Below, piece after piece: positions 25,315 through 34,822 of a stretch of 64,000 bases of DNA. The first letter of the stretch is position 1. Each line of letters opens with the position of its first letter. The notes under the pieces were generated by a model that was not told the DNA's origin, made no database searches, and worked only from the letters and a program-made list of their open reading frames with translations. The position numbers were made by a program, and so were the translations under genes. This stretch comes from Fictibacillus sp. FJAT-27399 (GTDB lineage Bacteria > Bacillota > Bacilli > Bacillales > Fictibacillaceae): assembly GCF_001510655.1 (NCBI RefSeq), contig NZ_LMVC01000002.1:1214379-1278378 (forward strand). Direction: 5' to 3'.

Positions 25315-26832
25315 ATGTCACAGACCTTGCAATCGGTAGAAAAGGAATTTCTTAATTACGTAAAAAAAATGACGCATATGAATGAAGCCATTGGTTTGAT
25401 GTACTGGGATCTGCGTACAGGTGCGCCAAAAAAAGGAGTCAGCCAGCGTTCAGAAGTCATAGGTACGCTTTCTGCGGATGTATTTGCTATGTCCACATCA
25501 GATGAAATGAAAAAATACATAGAAGAACTTTCTGTAAGCTCCGTTTATGATTCGCTCTCGGAAGTAACAAGAAAAACGCTGGATGAGGTCAAAAAAGATT
25601 ATGACCGCAATACAAAAATTCCCGCAGATGAGTTTAAGGAATATGTGATTCTGCAGTCAAAAGCAGAAAGCATTTGGGAAGAAGCGAGGGCCAAATCTGA
25701 TTTTGCTATGTTCCAGCCTTATTTGGAAAAGCTTGTGGAATTTAATAAACGGTTTATCGGATATTGGGGCTATGAAGGCAATAAGTACAATACCCTTTTG
25801 GATATGTATGAGCCTGGTGTCACTGTAGAAATTTTGGATGAGACGTTTGCTAAACTGCGCGATCGCATCGTTCCGCTCTTGCAGAAGGTGACCGAAGCTG
25901 GGAAGCCTGAGACGGCTTTCTTGTTTGAGGCGTTCCCAAAAGAGAAACAAAAGGAATTCAGTCTTCATGTCCTAAAAGAGATGGGATACGATTTTGAATC
26001 AGGACGTCTGGATGAAACGGTCCATCCGTTTGCTATTGGTTTGAATCCTGGAGATGTCCGTGTAACGACCCGCTATGTGGAAAAAGATTTCCGTACAGCG
26101 ATTTTTGGTACGATTCATGAAGGCGGACATGCCCTATATGAGCAAAACCTATCAGAAGCACTCGTAGGAACACCGCTCAGCACGGGTACATCCATGGGTA
26201 TCCATGAGTCACAGTCGCTGTTCTGGGAAAACTTCGTTGGCCGCCATAAAGGATTCTGGAATCATCATTATGCTTCGCTCAAGCAATATGCAGGTAGCCA
26301 GTTCGATAATGTAGATCTGGAGAGTTTTTATAAAGCGATAAATGTAGTAGAACCTTCACTGATTCGTATTGAAGCAGATGAGATGACTTATCCTCTTCAT
26401 GTCATTGTTCGGTATGAGATTGAAAAAGGTTTATTTAACGATGAAATTGAAGTGAAAGATCTTCCTCGTATCTGGAATGAAAAAATGCAGGAATATCTCG
26501 GAGTGAAGCCCGAGAATGACAGTGAGGGTGTCCTTCAGGATGTTCATTGGTCAGGAGGCAGCTTTGGCTATTTCCCTTCTTACGCATTGGGCTATATCTA
26601 TGCAGCACAATTAAAAGAAGCCCTAATCCGTGATCTCCCTGACTTTGATCAGCTTGTTGAAAAAGGGGATCTTAAACCAGTTCAGGAGTGGCTGAGCAAA
26701 AATATCCACCAATACGGGAAAATGAAAAAACCGATGGAAATCCTTCAAGATGTTACAGGTGAGGGCTTAAATCCTGACTATTTGATCCGATATTTTGAAG
26801 AGAAGTATTCCTCGATCTATCAGCTGAATTAG
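25315..26832 (+). CDS. ypwA: M32 family metallocarboxypeptidase (YpwA)
   Basis: Zinc carboxypeptidase of the Taq type that trims C-terminal residues from peptides in the cytosol. 505 residues, mostly helical. Active-site motifs: HEGGH (zinc ligands and Glu, in GTIHEGGHALYEQN), HESQSLFWENFVGR, IRIEADEMTYPLHV (third ligand Glu) and GYIYAAQL. The ATG 25315 with GAGGAAG 8 bases upstream starts the family-like MSQTLQSVEKEF; 14 extra codons upstream are not supported. Lies between ypsC and yneT as a single-gene unit with its own terminator. Confidence 0.92.
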   Translation: MSQTLQSVEKEFLNYVKKMTHMNEAIGLMYWDLRTGAPKKGVSQRSEVIGTLSADVFAMSTSDEMKKYIEELSVSSVYDSLSEVTRKTLDEVKKDYDRNTKIPADEFKEYVILQSKAESIWEEARAKSDFAMFQPYLEKLVEFNKRFIGYWGYEGNKYNTLLDMYEPGVTVEILDETFAKLRDRIVPLLQKVTEAGKPETAFLFEAFPKEKQKEFSLHVLKEMGYDFESGRLDETVHPFAIGLNPGDVRVTTRYVEKDFRTAIFGTIHEGGHALYEQNLSEALVGTPLSTGTSMGIHESQSLFWENFVGRHKGFWNHHYASLKQYAGSQFDNVDLESFYKAINVVEPSLIRIEADEMTYPLHVIVRYEIEKGLFNDEIEVKDLPRIWNEKMQEYLGVKPENDSEGVLQDVHWSGGSFGYFPSYALGYIYAAQLKEALIRDLPDFDQLVEKGDLKPVQEWLSKNIHQYGKMKKPMEILQDVTGEGLNPDYLIRYFEEKYSSIYQLN

Positions 26833-26842
26833 TCTTAAAACG

Positions 26843-26869
26843 TGCCAGCCCCATAACGGCTGGCATTTT
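26843..26869 (+). terminator. intrinsic terminator after ypwA
   Basis: Perfect 8-bp stem TGCCAGCC/GGCTGGCA (26843-26850, 26858-26865) and four T. Confidence 0.75.
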
Positions 26870-26938
26870 CATGTGTTTGAAAATCGGATTTTAGGTTCAT
26901 ATATAGAGTATTAGTCGAAATCTTAAGGGGGAAACGGT

Positions 26939-27355
26939 ATGCATTTTAAAAATCCGGCTGATCATGAAATCAGGGATATTCTCACATCAAAAAAGAGGAT
27001 CGCTGTTGTAGGCCTTTCGGACAATCCCATGAAAACTTCTTACATGGTATCTTCGGTCATGCAGGATGCCGGCTATGAAATCATTCCGGTAAATCCGGCA
27101 GTTGATGAAGTACTTGGGGTAAAAGCGGTAAAAACATTGCAGGAGATTGAAGGTCATGTTGATATCGTGAATGTTTTCCGCAGAAGTGAATACCTGCTTG
27201 AGGTTGCGAAGGATGCCGTTTCCATCGGGGCAGATGTTTTTTGGGCACAGCTAGGACTTGCGAACGATGAAGCATATGACTATTTGAAGGAACATCAAAC
27301 GGTTTCCATCATGGATAAATGCATCAAAATCGAGTACGCCAGATTAGTCAGATAA
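26939..27355 (+). CDS. yneT: CoA-binding domain protein (YneT)
   Basis: Small Rossmann-fold CoA-binding protein of 138 residues. Seen: RIAVVGLSDNPMKTSYMVS (dinucleotide-type loop), IIPVNPAVDEVLGVKA, VDIVNVFRRSEYL, ADVFWAQLGLANDEA. It precedes parE as in B. subtilis. Biochemical role unknown; the family is related to succinyl-CoA ligase alpha. ATG 26939 after AAGGGGGAAA. Confidence 0.88.
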   Translation: MHFKNPADHEIRDILTSKKRIAVVGLSDNPMKTSYMVSSVMQDAGYEIIPVNPAVDEVLGVKAVKTLQEIEGHVDIVNVFRRSEYLLEVAKDAVSIGADVFWAQLGLANDEAYDYLKEHQTVSIMDKCIKIEYARLVR

Positions 27356-27360
27356 GCTTG

Positions 27361-27390
27361 AACCACCCGATTTGATGGGGTGGTTTTTTG
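27361..27390 (+). terminator. intrinsic terminator after yneT
   Basis: AACCACCC/GGGTGGTT (27361-27368, 27378-27385) followed by T. Confidence 0.85.
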
Positions 27391-27510
27391 TGTAAACTCA
27401 AAAGGTTTTTGCACGATTGAAGCAGAAAAGTTAAAATAGAAAGCGGTCTATCATTTTTTAAGATGCAGGAAAATATAAAATTAGCTGGCAGAGAAGGAAT
27501 GTCTGGCTTC

Positions 27511-27575
27511 AGTTTAGGTCCTCCGAAGACGAAATATAAACACATTTCGTCCCAGGTCGCTTACGCTTTTCTTAT
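27511..27575. repeat. repeat family B, fragment (copy 2)
   Basis: GTTTAGGTCCTCCGAAGACG then TTTCGTCCCAGGTCGCTTAC follow the order of the 25050-25155 part of copy 1; GACGAAAT/ATTTCGTC forms a hairpin. It lies in the parE leader and creates a spurious 60-codon upstream extension of the parE frame. Confidence 0.55.
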
Positions 27576-27642
27576 CTGGAATAGAAACAAATGTTCTGGT
27601 ATGATTAGTTATACTGCAAGTTTTTTGAAGGGAGAAAGTGTT

Positions 27643-29619
27643 TTGGCTAGTAAACCACATTTAGAATATAACGATGATGCCATACAGGTATTAGAAGGCC
27701 TTGAAGCAGTCAGAAAACGTCCTGGTATGTATATCGGGAGCACCGATAGCCGAGGATTGCATCATCTTGTTTATGAAATCGTAGATAATGCCGTCGATGA
27801 AGCACTCGCGGGGCACGGCAATAATATATATGTCACGATACATAAAGACAACAGTGTAAGCGTCAGAGACGAAGGACGGGGTATGCCGACTGGTATGCAT
27901 AGAATGGGCAAGCCGACACCGGAAGTAATCCTGACCATTCTGCATGCAGGGGGTAAATTTGGCCAGGGCGGATACAAAACGTCCGGCGGTCTCCATGGTG
28001 TAGGCGCCTCAGTCGTTAACGCTTTGTCTGAATGGCTCGAAGTGACGATTCACAGGAACGGTACGATCTTTCAGCAGCGATTTGAATTCGGCGGCAAGCC
28101 GGTTACAACGCTCGAGGAAATCGGTACGACAAGGAAGACGGGGACGATCATTCATTTTAAACCGGATGCCTTGATCTTCAGCACGACCAATTATAACTAT
28201 GAAACGCTTAGTGAGCGGTTAAGAGAAGCGGCATTCTTATTGAAAGGCGTAAAGATTGAACTGACGGATAAACGGACCGGACAGAGTGATACGTATCAGT
28301 ATGAGTCAGGCATTGAAGCCTTCGTCACGTACTTGAACGAGGATAAAGATGTGCTGCACCCTGTAGTCAGTTTCGAAGGGTCTCAAAATGACATCGAAGT
28401 CGACTTTGCGTTTCAGTTTAATGACGGGTACGCAGAAAACGTCCTTTCGTTCGTTAACAACGTTCGTACGAAGGACGGAGGAACGCACGAATCAGGTGCT
28501 AGAACCGCTATCACACGGATCATGAATGATTACGCCCGAAAGGTATCTCTTTTAAAAGAACGCGATAAGAACCTGGACGGATCCGACATTCGTGAAGGCT
28601 TGACCGCTATTATCTCGGTCCGCATTCCGGAAGAAAAGCTTCAATTTGAAGGCCAAACGAAGAGCAAGCTTGGCAGCAGTGATGCCAGATCAAGCGTCGA
28701 CAGCGTCGTTTCAGGCAATCTTTCGTACTTTCTTGAGGAAAACCCTCAGATCAGTGAAATGCTGATCAGGAAAGCCGTTAAAGCCGCCCAGGCACGGGAA
28801 GCAGCACGCAAGGCGAGAGAAGATGCGCGTAACGGCAAGAAGAACAAACGGAAAGACACGATGCTAAGCGGAAAACTGACCCCGGCAACCTCAAAGAACC
28901 CTGCCAAGAACGAACTGTATCTCGTAGAGGGTGATTCTGCCGGAGGTTCAGCCAAGCAGGGGCGTGACCGGCGTTTTCAAGCGATTCTGCCTCTAAGGGG
29001 TAAGGTCATCAATACAGAAAAAGCAAAACTTGCGGATATCTTTAAAAATGAAGAAATCAATACGATCATCCATGCACTTGGAGCAGGAGTAGGTTCTGAT
29101 TTTACAGTGAAAGACCTTAATTATGAAAAAGTCATCATCATGACCGATGCGGATACGGATGGCGCGCATATCCAAGTCCTGCTGCTGACTTTCTTTTACC
29201 GTTATATGAAACCGCTGATCGAGAACGGAAAAGTATACATCGCTCTGCCGCCGCTATACAAGGTGAGCAAAGGAAGCGGAAAAAAAGAAATCATCGAATA
29301 TGCATGGGATGATGATGAGTTAAAAACGGCGATAAAAAAGGTCGGAAAAGGCTATATCATTCAACGCTATAAAGGACTTGGTGAGATGAACGCTGATCAG
29401 CTCTGGGAAACAACGATGGATCCTGAAACGAGAACATTGATCCGTGTGAAGATCGACGATGCTGCCAGAGCTGAAAAAAGGGTTTCCGTACTGATGGGAG
29501 ACAAGGTAGAGCCGCGAAGAAAATGGATTGAAGAACATGTTCAGTTCGGGTTAAACGAGGATACCAACATTCTGGATAATGAAAACATATCAGATCAGCA
29601 GTATCCTGAGGAGGTTTAG
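27643..29619 (+). CDS. parE: DNA topoisomerase IV subunit B
   Basis: ATPase subunit of topoisomerase IV, which decatenates daughter chromosomes. 658 residues from the TTG at 27643 (AAGGGAG upstream, ASKPHLEYNDDAIQVLEG). GHKL motifs: EIVDNAVDEALAG, DEGRGMPTG, GGLHGVGASVVNALS; TOPRIM motifs: VEGDSAGGSAKQGRDRRFQA and MTDADTDGAHI. Four bases before parC, so one operon. Confidence 0.97.
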   Translation: MASKPHLEYNDDAIQVLEGLEAVRKRPGMYIGSTDSRGLHHLVYEIVDNAVDEALAGHGNNIYVTIHKDNSVSVRDEGRGMPTGMHRMGKPTPEVILTILHAGGKFGQGGYKTSGGLHGVGASVVNALSEWLEVTIHRNGTIFQQRFEFGGKPVTTLEEIGTTRKTGTIIHFKPDALIFSTTNYNYETLSERLREAAFLLKGVKIELTDKRTGQSDTYQYESGIEAFVTYLNEDKDVLHPVVSFEGSQNDIEVDFAFQFNDGYAENVLSFVNNVRTKDGGTHESGARTAITRIMNDYARKVSLLKERDKNLDGSDIREGLTAIISVRIPEEKLQFEGQTKSKLGSSDARSSVDSVVSGNLSYFLEENPQISEMLIRKAVKAAQAREAARKAREDARNGKKNKRKDTMLSGKLTPATSKNPAKNELYLVEGDSAGGSAKQGRDRRFQAILPLRGKVINTEKAKLADIFKNEEINTIIHALGAGVGSDFTVKDLNYEKVIIMTDADTDGAHIQVLLLTFFYRYMKPLIENGKVYIALPPLYKVSKGSGKKEIIEYAWDDDELKTAIKKVGKGYIIQRYKGLGEMNADQLWETTMDPETRTLIRVKIDDAARAEKRVSVLMGDKVEPRRKWIEEHVQFGLNEDTNILDNENISDQQYPEEV

Positions 29620-29622
29620 ATT

Positions 29623-32061
29623 TTGTCATTAGTAGAACGATTTATGGATTTACCGCTCGAAGAGGTCATCGGAGACCGTTTTGGGAGGTACAGTAAATAC
29701 ATTATTCAGGACCGTGCATTGCCTGATGCCAGGGATGGCCTGAAGCCAGTACAGCGACGTATTCTGTACGCGATGTTTCAGGAAGGCAACACCGCCGATA
29801 AACCGTACCGAAAATCAGCAAAAACTGTCGGTAACGTAATCGGGAACTATCATCCCCATGGAGATTCTTCCGTATATGAGGCGATGGTACGGATGAGCCA
29901 GGACTGGAAAGTTAGAAACGTGCTGATCCAAATGCATGGCAACAACGGAAGTGTTGACGGAGACCCGGCAGCGGCCATGCGTTATACCGAAGCAAGACTC
30001 GCTTCAATCTCTTCGGAACTGTTAAGGGATATTGAAAAAAACACGGTGGAATTCGCACCAAACTTTGATGATACGATTGATGAGCCTGTCGTACTTCCTG
30101 CAAGATATCCGAACTTGCTTGTCAACGGATCAACCGGTATATCTGCTGGATATGCTACAGACATTCCGCCACATCATCTTGGAGAAGTTATTGACGCTGT
30201 AACGATGCAGATCGCTAATCCCGACGTGACTCTCGATGAGCTGATGACGGTGATCAAAGGGCCAGATTTTCCTACAGGAGGAATCGCACAAGGAAAAGAA
30301 GGCATAAGAAAAGCGTTTGAAACAGGTAAAGGCCGTGTGATCGTACGCGCGAAGACTCGGATTGAAGATCTAAAGGTCGGAAGGCAGCAGATCGTTATTA
30401 CCGAGATTCCTTTTGAAGTAAACAAAGCCAACCTGGTAAAACGGATTGACGAGCTACGGCTGGACAAGAAGGTTGAGGGAATTTCCGAAGTAAGGGATGA
30501 AACCGACCGTACTGGAATGCGTATCGTTATTGAACTGAAAAAAGACGGTAATGCTGAAGGCGTACTAGCTTTTCTGTTTAAGAATACGGACCTTCAGATC
30601 TCGTTCAACTACAACATGGTCGCCATCCATAATAAGACGCCGAAGTTGATGGGGCTCAAACAAATCATTTCAGCTTATATCGAGCACCAGAAAGAAGTTG
30701 TTACTAAGCGCTCCCAGTATGATCTTAACAAAGCGAAAGAACGCCAGCATGTCGTTGAAGGCTTGATTAAAGCGATCTCAATTCTTGATGAAGTCATCGC
30801 GATCATCCGCGGTTCAAAAGATAAGCGGAATGCGAAAGACAATCTTATTCAAACATATTCCTTCACAGAGGCTCAGGCTGAAGCGATCGTTACATTACAG
30901 CTTTACAGACTGACGAATACGGACGTAACAACCCTTGAAAATGAAGCTTCAGAACTTGAAAAGAAAATTGCTTATTTAACAGGCATCTTAAACAGTGAAG
31001 CTAAATTGTTCAATGTAATCAAAAAGGAATTGGCTGAAATCAAAAAGAAATATAGTGATGAACGCCGAACGAAGATTGAAGATGAAATTGAAGAAATCAA
31101 AATCAATATGGAGGTCATGATTCCTTCAGAAGAAGTGATGGTCACCGTAACGAAAGACGGCTACTCCAAGCGTTCGTCCCTTCGTTCTTATTCCGCTTCA
31201 AACGGAGAAGCGCCTGGGATGAAAGAGACTGACCGGCTTCTGATGGCTTCTCAGCTGAACACAACCGATACTATATTGATTTTCACAAGCAAAGGAAATT
31301 ACATTTTTATGCCGGTCTATGAGCTTCCGGAAGCACGATGGAAGGATACAGGCCAGCATTTGGCCAACATGGTTGGATTCGACCGTGATGAACAGCTGAT
31401 TAAAGTCATACCTGTCAAGGAATTTCAGGAGAATCAATTCCTGGTCTTCTTCACGAAACAAGGGATGGCAAAGAAAACAGAGTTAATGCAGTATAAGGCA
31501 CAGCGGTATAACAAGATGTTGATGGCTCTCAAGCTTAAAGGCGACGATGAATTGATCGATGTACACCTGACGAACGGCAGTGAGGATGTCTTTATCGCTA
31601 CACATTATGGATACGGTCTCTGGTTTGGTGAGGAAGAGATCAATGTGGTCGGACAGCGGGCTGCTGGAGTCAAAGGAATAAACCTTAAAGATGGCGATTT
31701 TGTTGTGAGCGGAAAAGCGCTGCCTGAAAAAGAAGCCAGCCAGCTTGTCTTAATTACACATCGCGGATCTGTTAAAAAAATGAAGATTACGGAATTTGAT
31801 AAATCATCAAGAGCAAAACGCGGGCTTGTCATGCTGCGGGAACTGAAAAGCAATCCACACCGTGTCATCGGTCTGGAGCTGGCAAATGCAAATGCCAGTT
31901 ATGAAGTAAAAACAAAGAACAACAGTATCGTACTGGTTGAACCGGCAAAACTTAAAAATGCAGATCGGTATAATAACGGTTCATATGTCGTGGATATCAG
32001 TGATTCAGGTGAAGTGACAGAAGTATGGGAGCATGTCCGTACGGAAGAAAACAAAGAGTAG
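29623..32061 (+). CDS. parC: DNA topoisomerase IV subunit A
   Basis: DNA-cleaving subunit, 812 residues. TTG start at 29623 with AGGAGG about 8 bases upstream. Catalytic Tyr in [10 protein letters not shown]; the quinolone-determining region reads [15 protein letters not shown], the usual drug-sensitive Ser-Ser form; six-bladed C-terminal propeller from about residue 495 ([14 protein letters not shown] and later repeats). The stop lies inside the terminator hairpin. Confidence 0.97.
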   Translation: MSLVERFMDLPLEEVIGDRFGRYSKYIIQDRALPDARDGLKPVQRRILYAMFQEGNTADKPYRKSAKTVGNVIGNYHPHGDSSVYEAMVRMSQDWKVRNVLIQMHGNNGSVDGDPAAAMRYTEARLASISSELLRDIEKNTVEFAPNFDDTIDEPVVLPARYPNLLVNGSTGISAGYATDIPPHHLGEVIDAVTMQIANPDVTLDELMTVIKGPDFPTGGIAQGKEGIRKAFETGKGRVIVRAKTRIEDLKVGRQQIVITEIPFEVNKANLVKRIDELRLDKKVEGISEVRDETDRTGMRIVIELKKDGNAEGVLAFLFKNTDLQISFNYNMVAIHNKTPKLMGLKQIISAYIEHQKEVVTKRSQYDLNKAKERQHVVEGLIKAISILDEVIAIIRGSKDKRNAKDNLIQTYSFTEAQAEAIVTLQLYRLTNTDVTTLENEASELEKKIAYLTGILNSEAKLFNVIKKELAEIKKKYSDERRTKIEDEIEEIKINMEVMIPSEEVMVTVTKDGYSKRSSLRSYSASNGEAPGMKETDRLLMASQLNTTDTILIFTSKGNYIFMPVYELPEARWKDTGQHLANMVGFDRDEQLIKVIPVKEFQENQFLVFFTKQGMAKKTELMQYKAQRYNKMLMALKLKGDDELIDVHLTNGSEDVFIATHYGYGLWFGEEEINVVGQRAAGVKGINLKDGDFVVSGKALPEKEASQLVLITHRGSVKKMKITEFDKSSRAKRGLVMLRELKSNPHRVIGLELANANASYEVKTKNNSIVLVEPAKLKNADRYNNGSYVVDISDSGEVTEVWEHVRTEENKE

Positions 32062-32079
32062 CAATTGCTGCTCTTTTGT
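32054..32079 (+). terminator. parEC terminator
   Basis: AAGAGTAGC/GCTGCTCTT with an AATT loop, followed by T; it overlaps the parC stop. Confidence 0.7.
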
Positions 32080-32144
32080 TATTTCTCTCTACTAGTTAAC
32101 CTGCATAGGATTATGTAAACTAACAACAAGAAAAAAGGTGAACG

Positions 32145-32645
32145 ATGAAAGGGAACACACATTTAATGGGAGGTTTGGCAGCGGCAGCACTTGTAAACGA
32201 ATGGATAGATGGACCAGCTTCCTTAGACCATCAGCTTGTCTTTTATGGAGCAGGGCTTCTCGGCAGTCTGCTTCCAGACCTATGCCATCCTAATTCATGG
32301 GCTGGGCGAAAAACAAAGCTATTTTCAAAGTTTGTCAGCAAAACGTTTGGTCATCGAACGATTACACATAGCTGGCTGTTCATTGCAGCAGTCATCCTGC
32401 TTGCTGATGACCTCCATTCAACCTACAGTCTGAATCTGAAATATGGGTTACTCGCTGGTGTGATCAGCCATCTCATTCTGGATGCCTGCACATCCAGAGG
32501 CATTCAATTTTTGTATCCGATTCCTTTACGGTTTCGGTCTCCGCTATATACCAAGACGGGCTCCAATACGGAAGCAGCTGTTTCAGGAATCTTAATGATC
32601 GCTGCTCTTATTCTTCTAGCAAAACAGCATATATTAAACGTATAA
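32145..32645 (+). CDS. YdjM/YvsG-type membrane metal-dependent hydrolase (DUF457)
   Basis: Membrane protein of 166 residues with the conserved polar motifs of the YdjM family: MKGNTHLMGG at the N-terminus, GSLLPDLCHPNSW, GHRTITHSW, and SHLILDACTSRGIQFLYP, ending in a hydrophobic helix. His/Asp residues face one side and suggest a metal site. The physiological substrate is unknown. ATG 32145 after AAAAAGGTG. Single gene bounded by terminators. Confidence 0.75.
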   Translation: MKGNTHLMGGLAAAALVNEWIDGPASLDHQLVFYGAGLLGSLLPDLCHPNSWAGRKTKLFSKFVSKTFGHRTITHSWLFIAAVILLADDLHSTYSLNLKYGLLAGVISHLILDACTSRGIQFLYPIPLRFRSPLYTKTGSNTEAAVSGILMIAALILLAKQHILNV

Positions 32646-32646
32646 C

Positions 32647-32687
32647 AAAAAAGCAGCGTTCCATATATTCAGGAACGCTGCTTTTTT
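32647..32687. terminator. bidirectional terminator
   Basis: 16-bp perfect stem (32647-32662 with 32672-32687) with A and T flanks between convergent genes. Confidence 0.85.
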
Positions 32688-33114
32688 AATGGCTGGATGA
32701 TCTGCGGTATTGATACTGCTGCCATTGAAAACGGATAAAGCACCCGATGCAAAATCCGAGGATCGCGATAAAAGCGGCAAAGAAAACCATAATCGTAAAT
32801 ACATAGGCAGCGATCGTGTAATGAAGGATATAAGAAAGATAAGCGAAGAAAAGGCATGCCACTGCAATCTTCTGGTTAAACTGCTGCTGATTCCATTCTT
32901 CCGGAACATAGGAAGAAGGTGGTTTTTGCAGAAACAGCTTTCCAAACTGCATGACCGGATTAAAGCGGAACAAAAGTCCAGAGACACCTGCAGCGAGCGG
33001 GAGAAGAAGGACCCATTCAAAGCCTGTCAACCAAACTGCCGCAACAGAAAGGACAATAAACCACTGATTAAGCCGTACTAAGGGTCGTGGAATAGAGACT
33101 GTAGGCTGGCGCAT
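32686..33114 (-). CDS. DUF4395 membrane protein
   Basis: Protein of 142 residues with four hydrophobic segments; N-terminus MRQPTVSIPRPLVRLNQW and mid-part FRFNPVMQFGKLFLQKPP match the DUF4395 pattern of Firmicutes membrane proteins. A GFCIGCF pair of Cys lies in the last helix. Start set at ATG 33114; AGAAAGG is 12 bases upstream, rather far, so a start up to 17 codons earlier cannot be excluded. Function unknown. Confidence 0.6.
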   Translation of the reverse strand: MRQPTVSIPRPLVRLNQWFIVLSVAAVWLTGFEWVLLLPLAAGVSGLLFRFNPVMQFGKLFLQKPPSSYVPEEWNQQQFNQKIAVACLFFAYLSYILHYTIAAYVFTIMVFFAAFIAILGFCIGCFIRFQWQQYQYRRSSSH

Positions 33115-33253
33115 TTTAATATCCGACCTTTCTGATTGGAATATACACATTATAGCCGAAGCCAATGAGGGTGTTAAGTAAAATGTGCTGAAAGTAAGAA
33201 TATACGAATAACTTTTCCTCCGAATGTCTATTATGGTTATAAAGGAGGCCGCA

Positions 33254-33535
33254 ATGAAAAGATTAATAGATTTTGTTTGGGAGGGGCTAACGCTTCAGCA
33301 TATGCCCTTAAGCCGGTTCATGATCCTTTATATTGTGCATTATGTTTTGCTCTTTCTTTTTTCAGTGACCTTATTTATTTTGTCATTTGGTGCACTGCTT
33401 TTATATAAATCGCTTCACACCATTCCTCCCTTTGGAGTTTGGGCAGGTATCATGGTGTCGGCTATTGCGGTTTTCTGTATTTTTATCATAGGCATCGCTA
33501 CAGTAAAAAGAATGAAAAAACAAGTTACCACGTGA
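33254..33535 (+). CDS. small two-helix membrane protein
   Basis: 93 residues from ATG 33254, with AAGGAGG 6 bases upstream; the ten codons before are not likely to be translated. Two hydrophobic helices (FMILYIVHYVLLFLFSV and GIMVSAIAVFCIFIIGIA) around a short loop, ending in basic KRMKKQ. I do not recognise the family. Confidence 0.6.
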   Translation: MKRLIDFVWEGLTLQHMPLSRFMILYIVHYVLLFLFSVTLFILSFGALLLYKSLHTIPPFGVWAGIMVSAIAVFCIFIIGIATVKRMKKQVTT

Positions 33536-33657
33536 AAATTTTGTCCTTTTATGGTAATGTTTAACTGGTTATTAATGAAGTAAAATAATAAAACAGACCG
33601 TCAGCTACATGTTTGAAGTTTCAAATGAGGTGCGCTTATAAGAGAGGGGGGAATCTG

Positions 33658-34197
33658 TTGTTAGGGGCAAGAATATACATAAAGCCGTTCGCGTTGGAAG
33701 ATGCGGAGGCGCTGCTTGAATTGCAAAAGAAAAATCGTAGTTTTTTTGAGCGATTTTCCATGGGACGTCCCGACGATTTTTACAGTATAGAAGGCCAGCG
33801 GAAAAGGATAAAAGAATATGAACAATCTCAAAAAAATGATTCGGATTATCAGTTTGGTATATTTACAAAGAACAAGCATGCGCTAATTGGCACGATCAAT
33901 CTTTTTCAAGTACTGCGCGGCTCCCTTCAGAGTGCGTTCATCGGATATTTCCTGGATCAGGAGCATAATGGTAATGGGTACACGACAGAAGCAGCCAAGC
34001 TTATCGTACAGTATGCATTTGAAGAACTGAAACTTCACCGCATTGAAGCCGGTGTTATGCCGCATAACGTCGGATCGATCAGGGTTTTAGAGAAGGCGGG
34101 TTTTCATAAAGAAGGCCTGGCTGTTAAGAATGTAAAGATCAATGGAAAATGGGAGGATCATCAAGTCTTGGCCAGCATTAATCCATATGATGAATAA
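33658..34197 (+). CDS. GNAT acetyltransferase of the RimJ/RimL type
   Basis: Acetyl-CoA-dependent N-acetyltransferase, 179 residues. Seen: YIKPFALEDAEALLEL at the N-terminus, IGTINLFQV, IGYFLDQEHNGNGYTTEA (acetyl-CoA pyrophosphate loop region), and HRIEAGVMPHNVGSIRVLEK then AGFHKEG, typical of ribosomal-protein alanine acetyltransferases such as YdaF. TTG start at 33658 with GAGGGGGG upstream. Monocistronic. Confidence 0.82.
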   Translation: MLGARIYIKPFALEDAEALLELQKKNRSFFERFSMGRPDDFYSIEGQRKRIKEYEQSQKNDSDYQFGIFTKNKHALIGTINLFQVLRGSLQSAFIGYFLDQEHNGNGYTTEAAKLIVQYAFEELKLHRIEAGVMPHNVGSIRVLEKAGFHKEGLAVKNVKINGKWEDHQVLASINPYDE

Positions 34198-34200
34198 ACG

Positions 34201-34230
34201 AAGGCTTTCCGATAAGGAAAGTCTTTTTTC
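34201..34230 (+). terminator. intrinsic terminator after the acetyltransferase
   Basis: GGCTTTCC/GGAAAGTC hairpin (one wobble) with a GATA loop and six T. Confidence 0.75.
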
Positions 34231-34565
34231 TATACTTTTTTAACATAAAGTTCTGTTAGTCCATGTTGTTGATTTTTAGTGGGGTGTTATTGAACGCCTT
34301 CTGAAAATCAGAAAGGTATAAGCAACCTTTTCCCATCTGCTTTTCGGGCGCTTCATTTGTTTCACAAATCAGCCGGCTCTTATCATCGCCAGCGATCACT
34401 CCTTATTATTGGAGAAAAAGACTTGAGGGCCTCTTTTAGCATCAGTATGCGATGCCCAATATGATTGAGAATCAACAATATGCTTTAACTAAGCCTAACA
34501 TAAAAAGAGGAGCTAGGGGCAAGGATAGAAACGGAAAGCAATTTATCAGGAAGGAATGGATCAAC
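34231..34565 (+). other. splAB upstream region
   Basis: No gene seen in 335 bases. CCTTCTGA/TCAGAAAGG (34297-34304, 34308-34316) can form a hairpin without a T run. A forespore sigma-G promoter is expected for splAB from B. subtilis, but I could not pick a convincing one by eye. The frame open from 34452 is an upstream extension of splA without its own ribosome site. Confidence 0.3.
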
Positions 34566-34808
34566 ATGCAAAAAAGGGAATATCAAGCCGGCGATCAAGT
34601 CTTTGTCATCTATAGAAACCCGCATACGCCGAATGTTGCAAACATTACGCAGGGTGAAATTGTCCAGCATCCTGAACATGAGAATGAAGTGGCGCTGTTT
34701 TTGCACGAGTCCTATCATCTTCTGGCCGAAGATGATGCTGTATATGACACCTTTGAAGAAGCAGAGAAGCAATATAAAGAAATCTTTGATTATGAACAGT
34801 ATCAGTAA
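34566..34808 (+). CDS. splA: SplA, regulator of spore photoproduct lyase
   Basis: Small regulator (80 residues) that in B. subtilis, where it is described as TRAP-like, lowers splB expression during sporulation. Matches the family at YQAGDQVFVIYRNPHTPNVA, VQHPEHENEVALFLHE and YHLLAEDDAVYDT. ATG 34566 with AAGGAATGG 6 bases before. 14 bases upstream of splB, one operon. Confidence 0.88.
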   Translation: MQKREYQAGDQVFVIYRNPHTPNVANITQGEIVQHPEHENEVALFLHESYHLLAEDDAVYDTFEEAEKQYKEIFDYEQYQ

Positions 34809-34822
34809 AGGGAGTGTAATTT

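Noticed and set aside
27463-27642. Sixty-codon N-terminal extension of ParE
   Set aside because: It runs through a repeat fragment, has no ribosome site, and ParE begins normally at TTG 27643.
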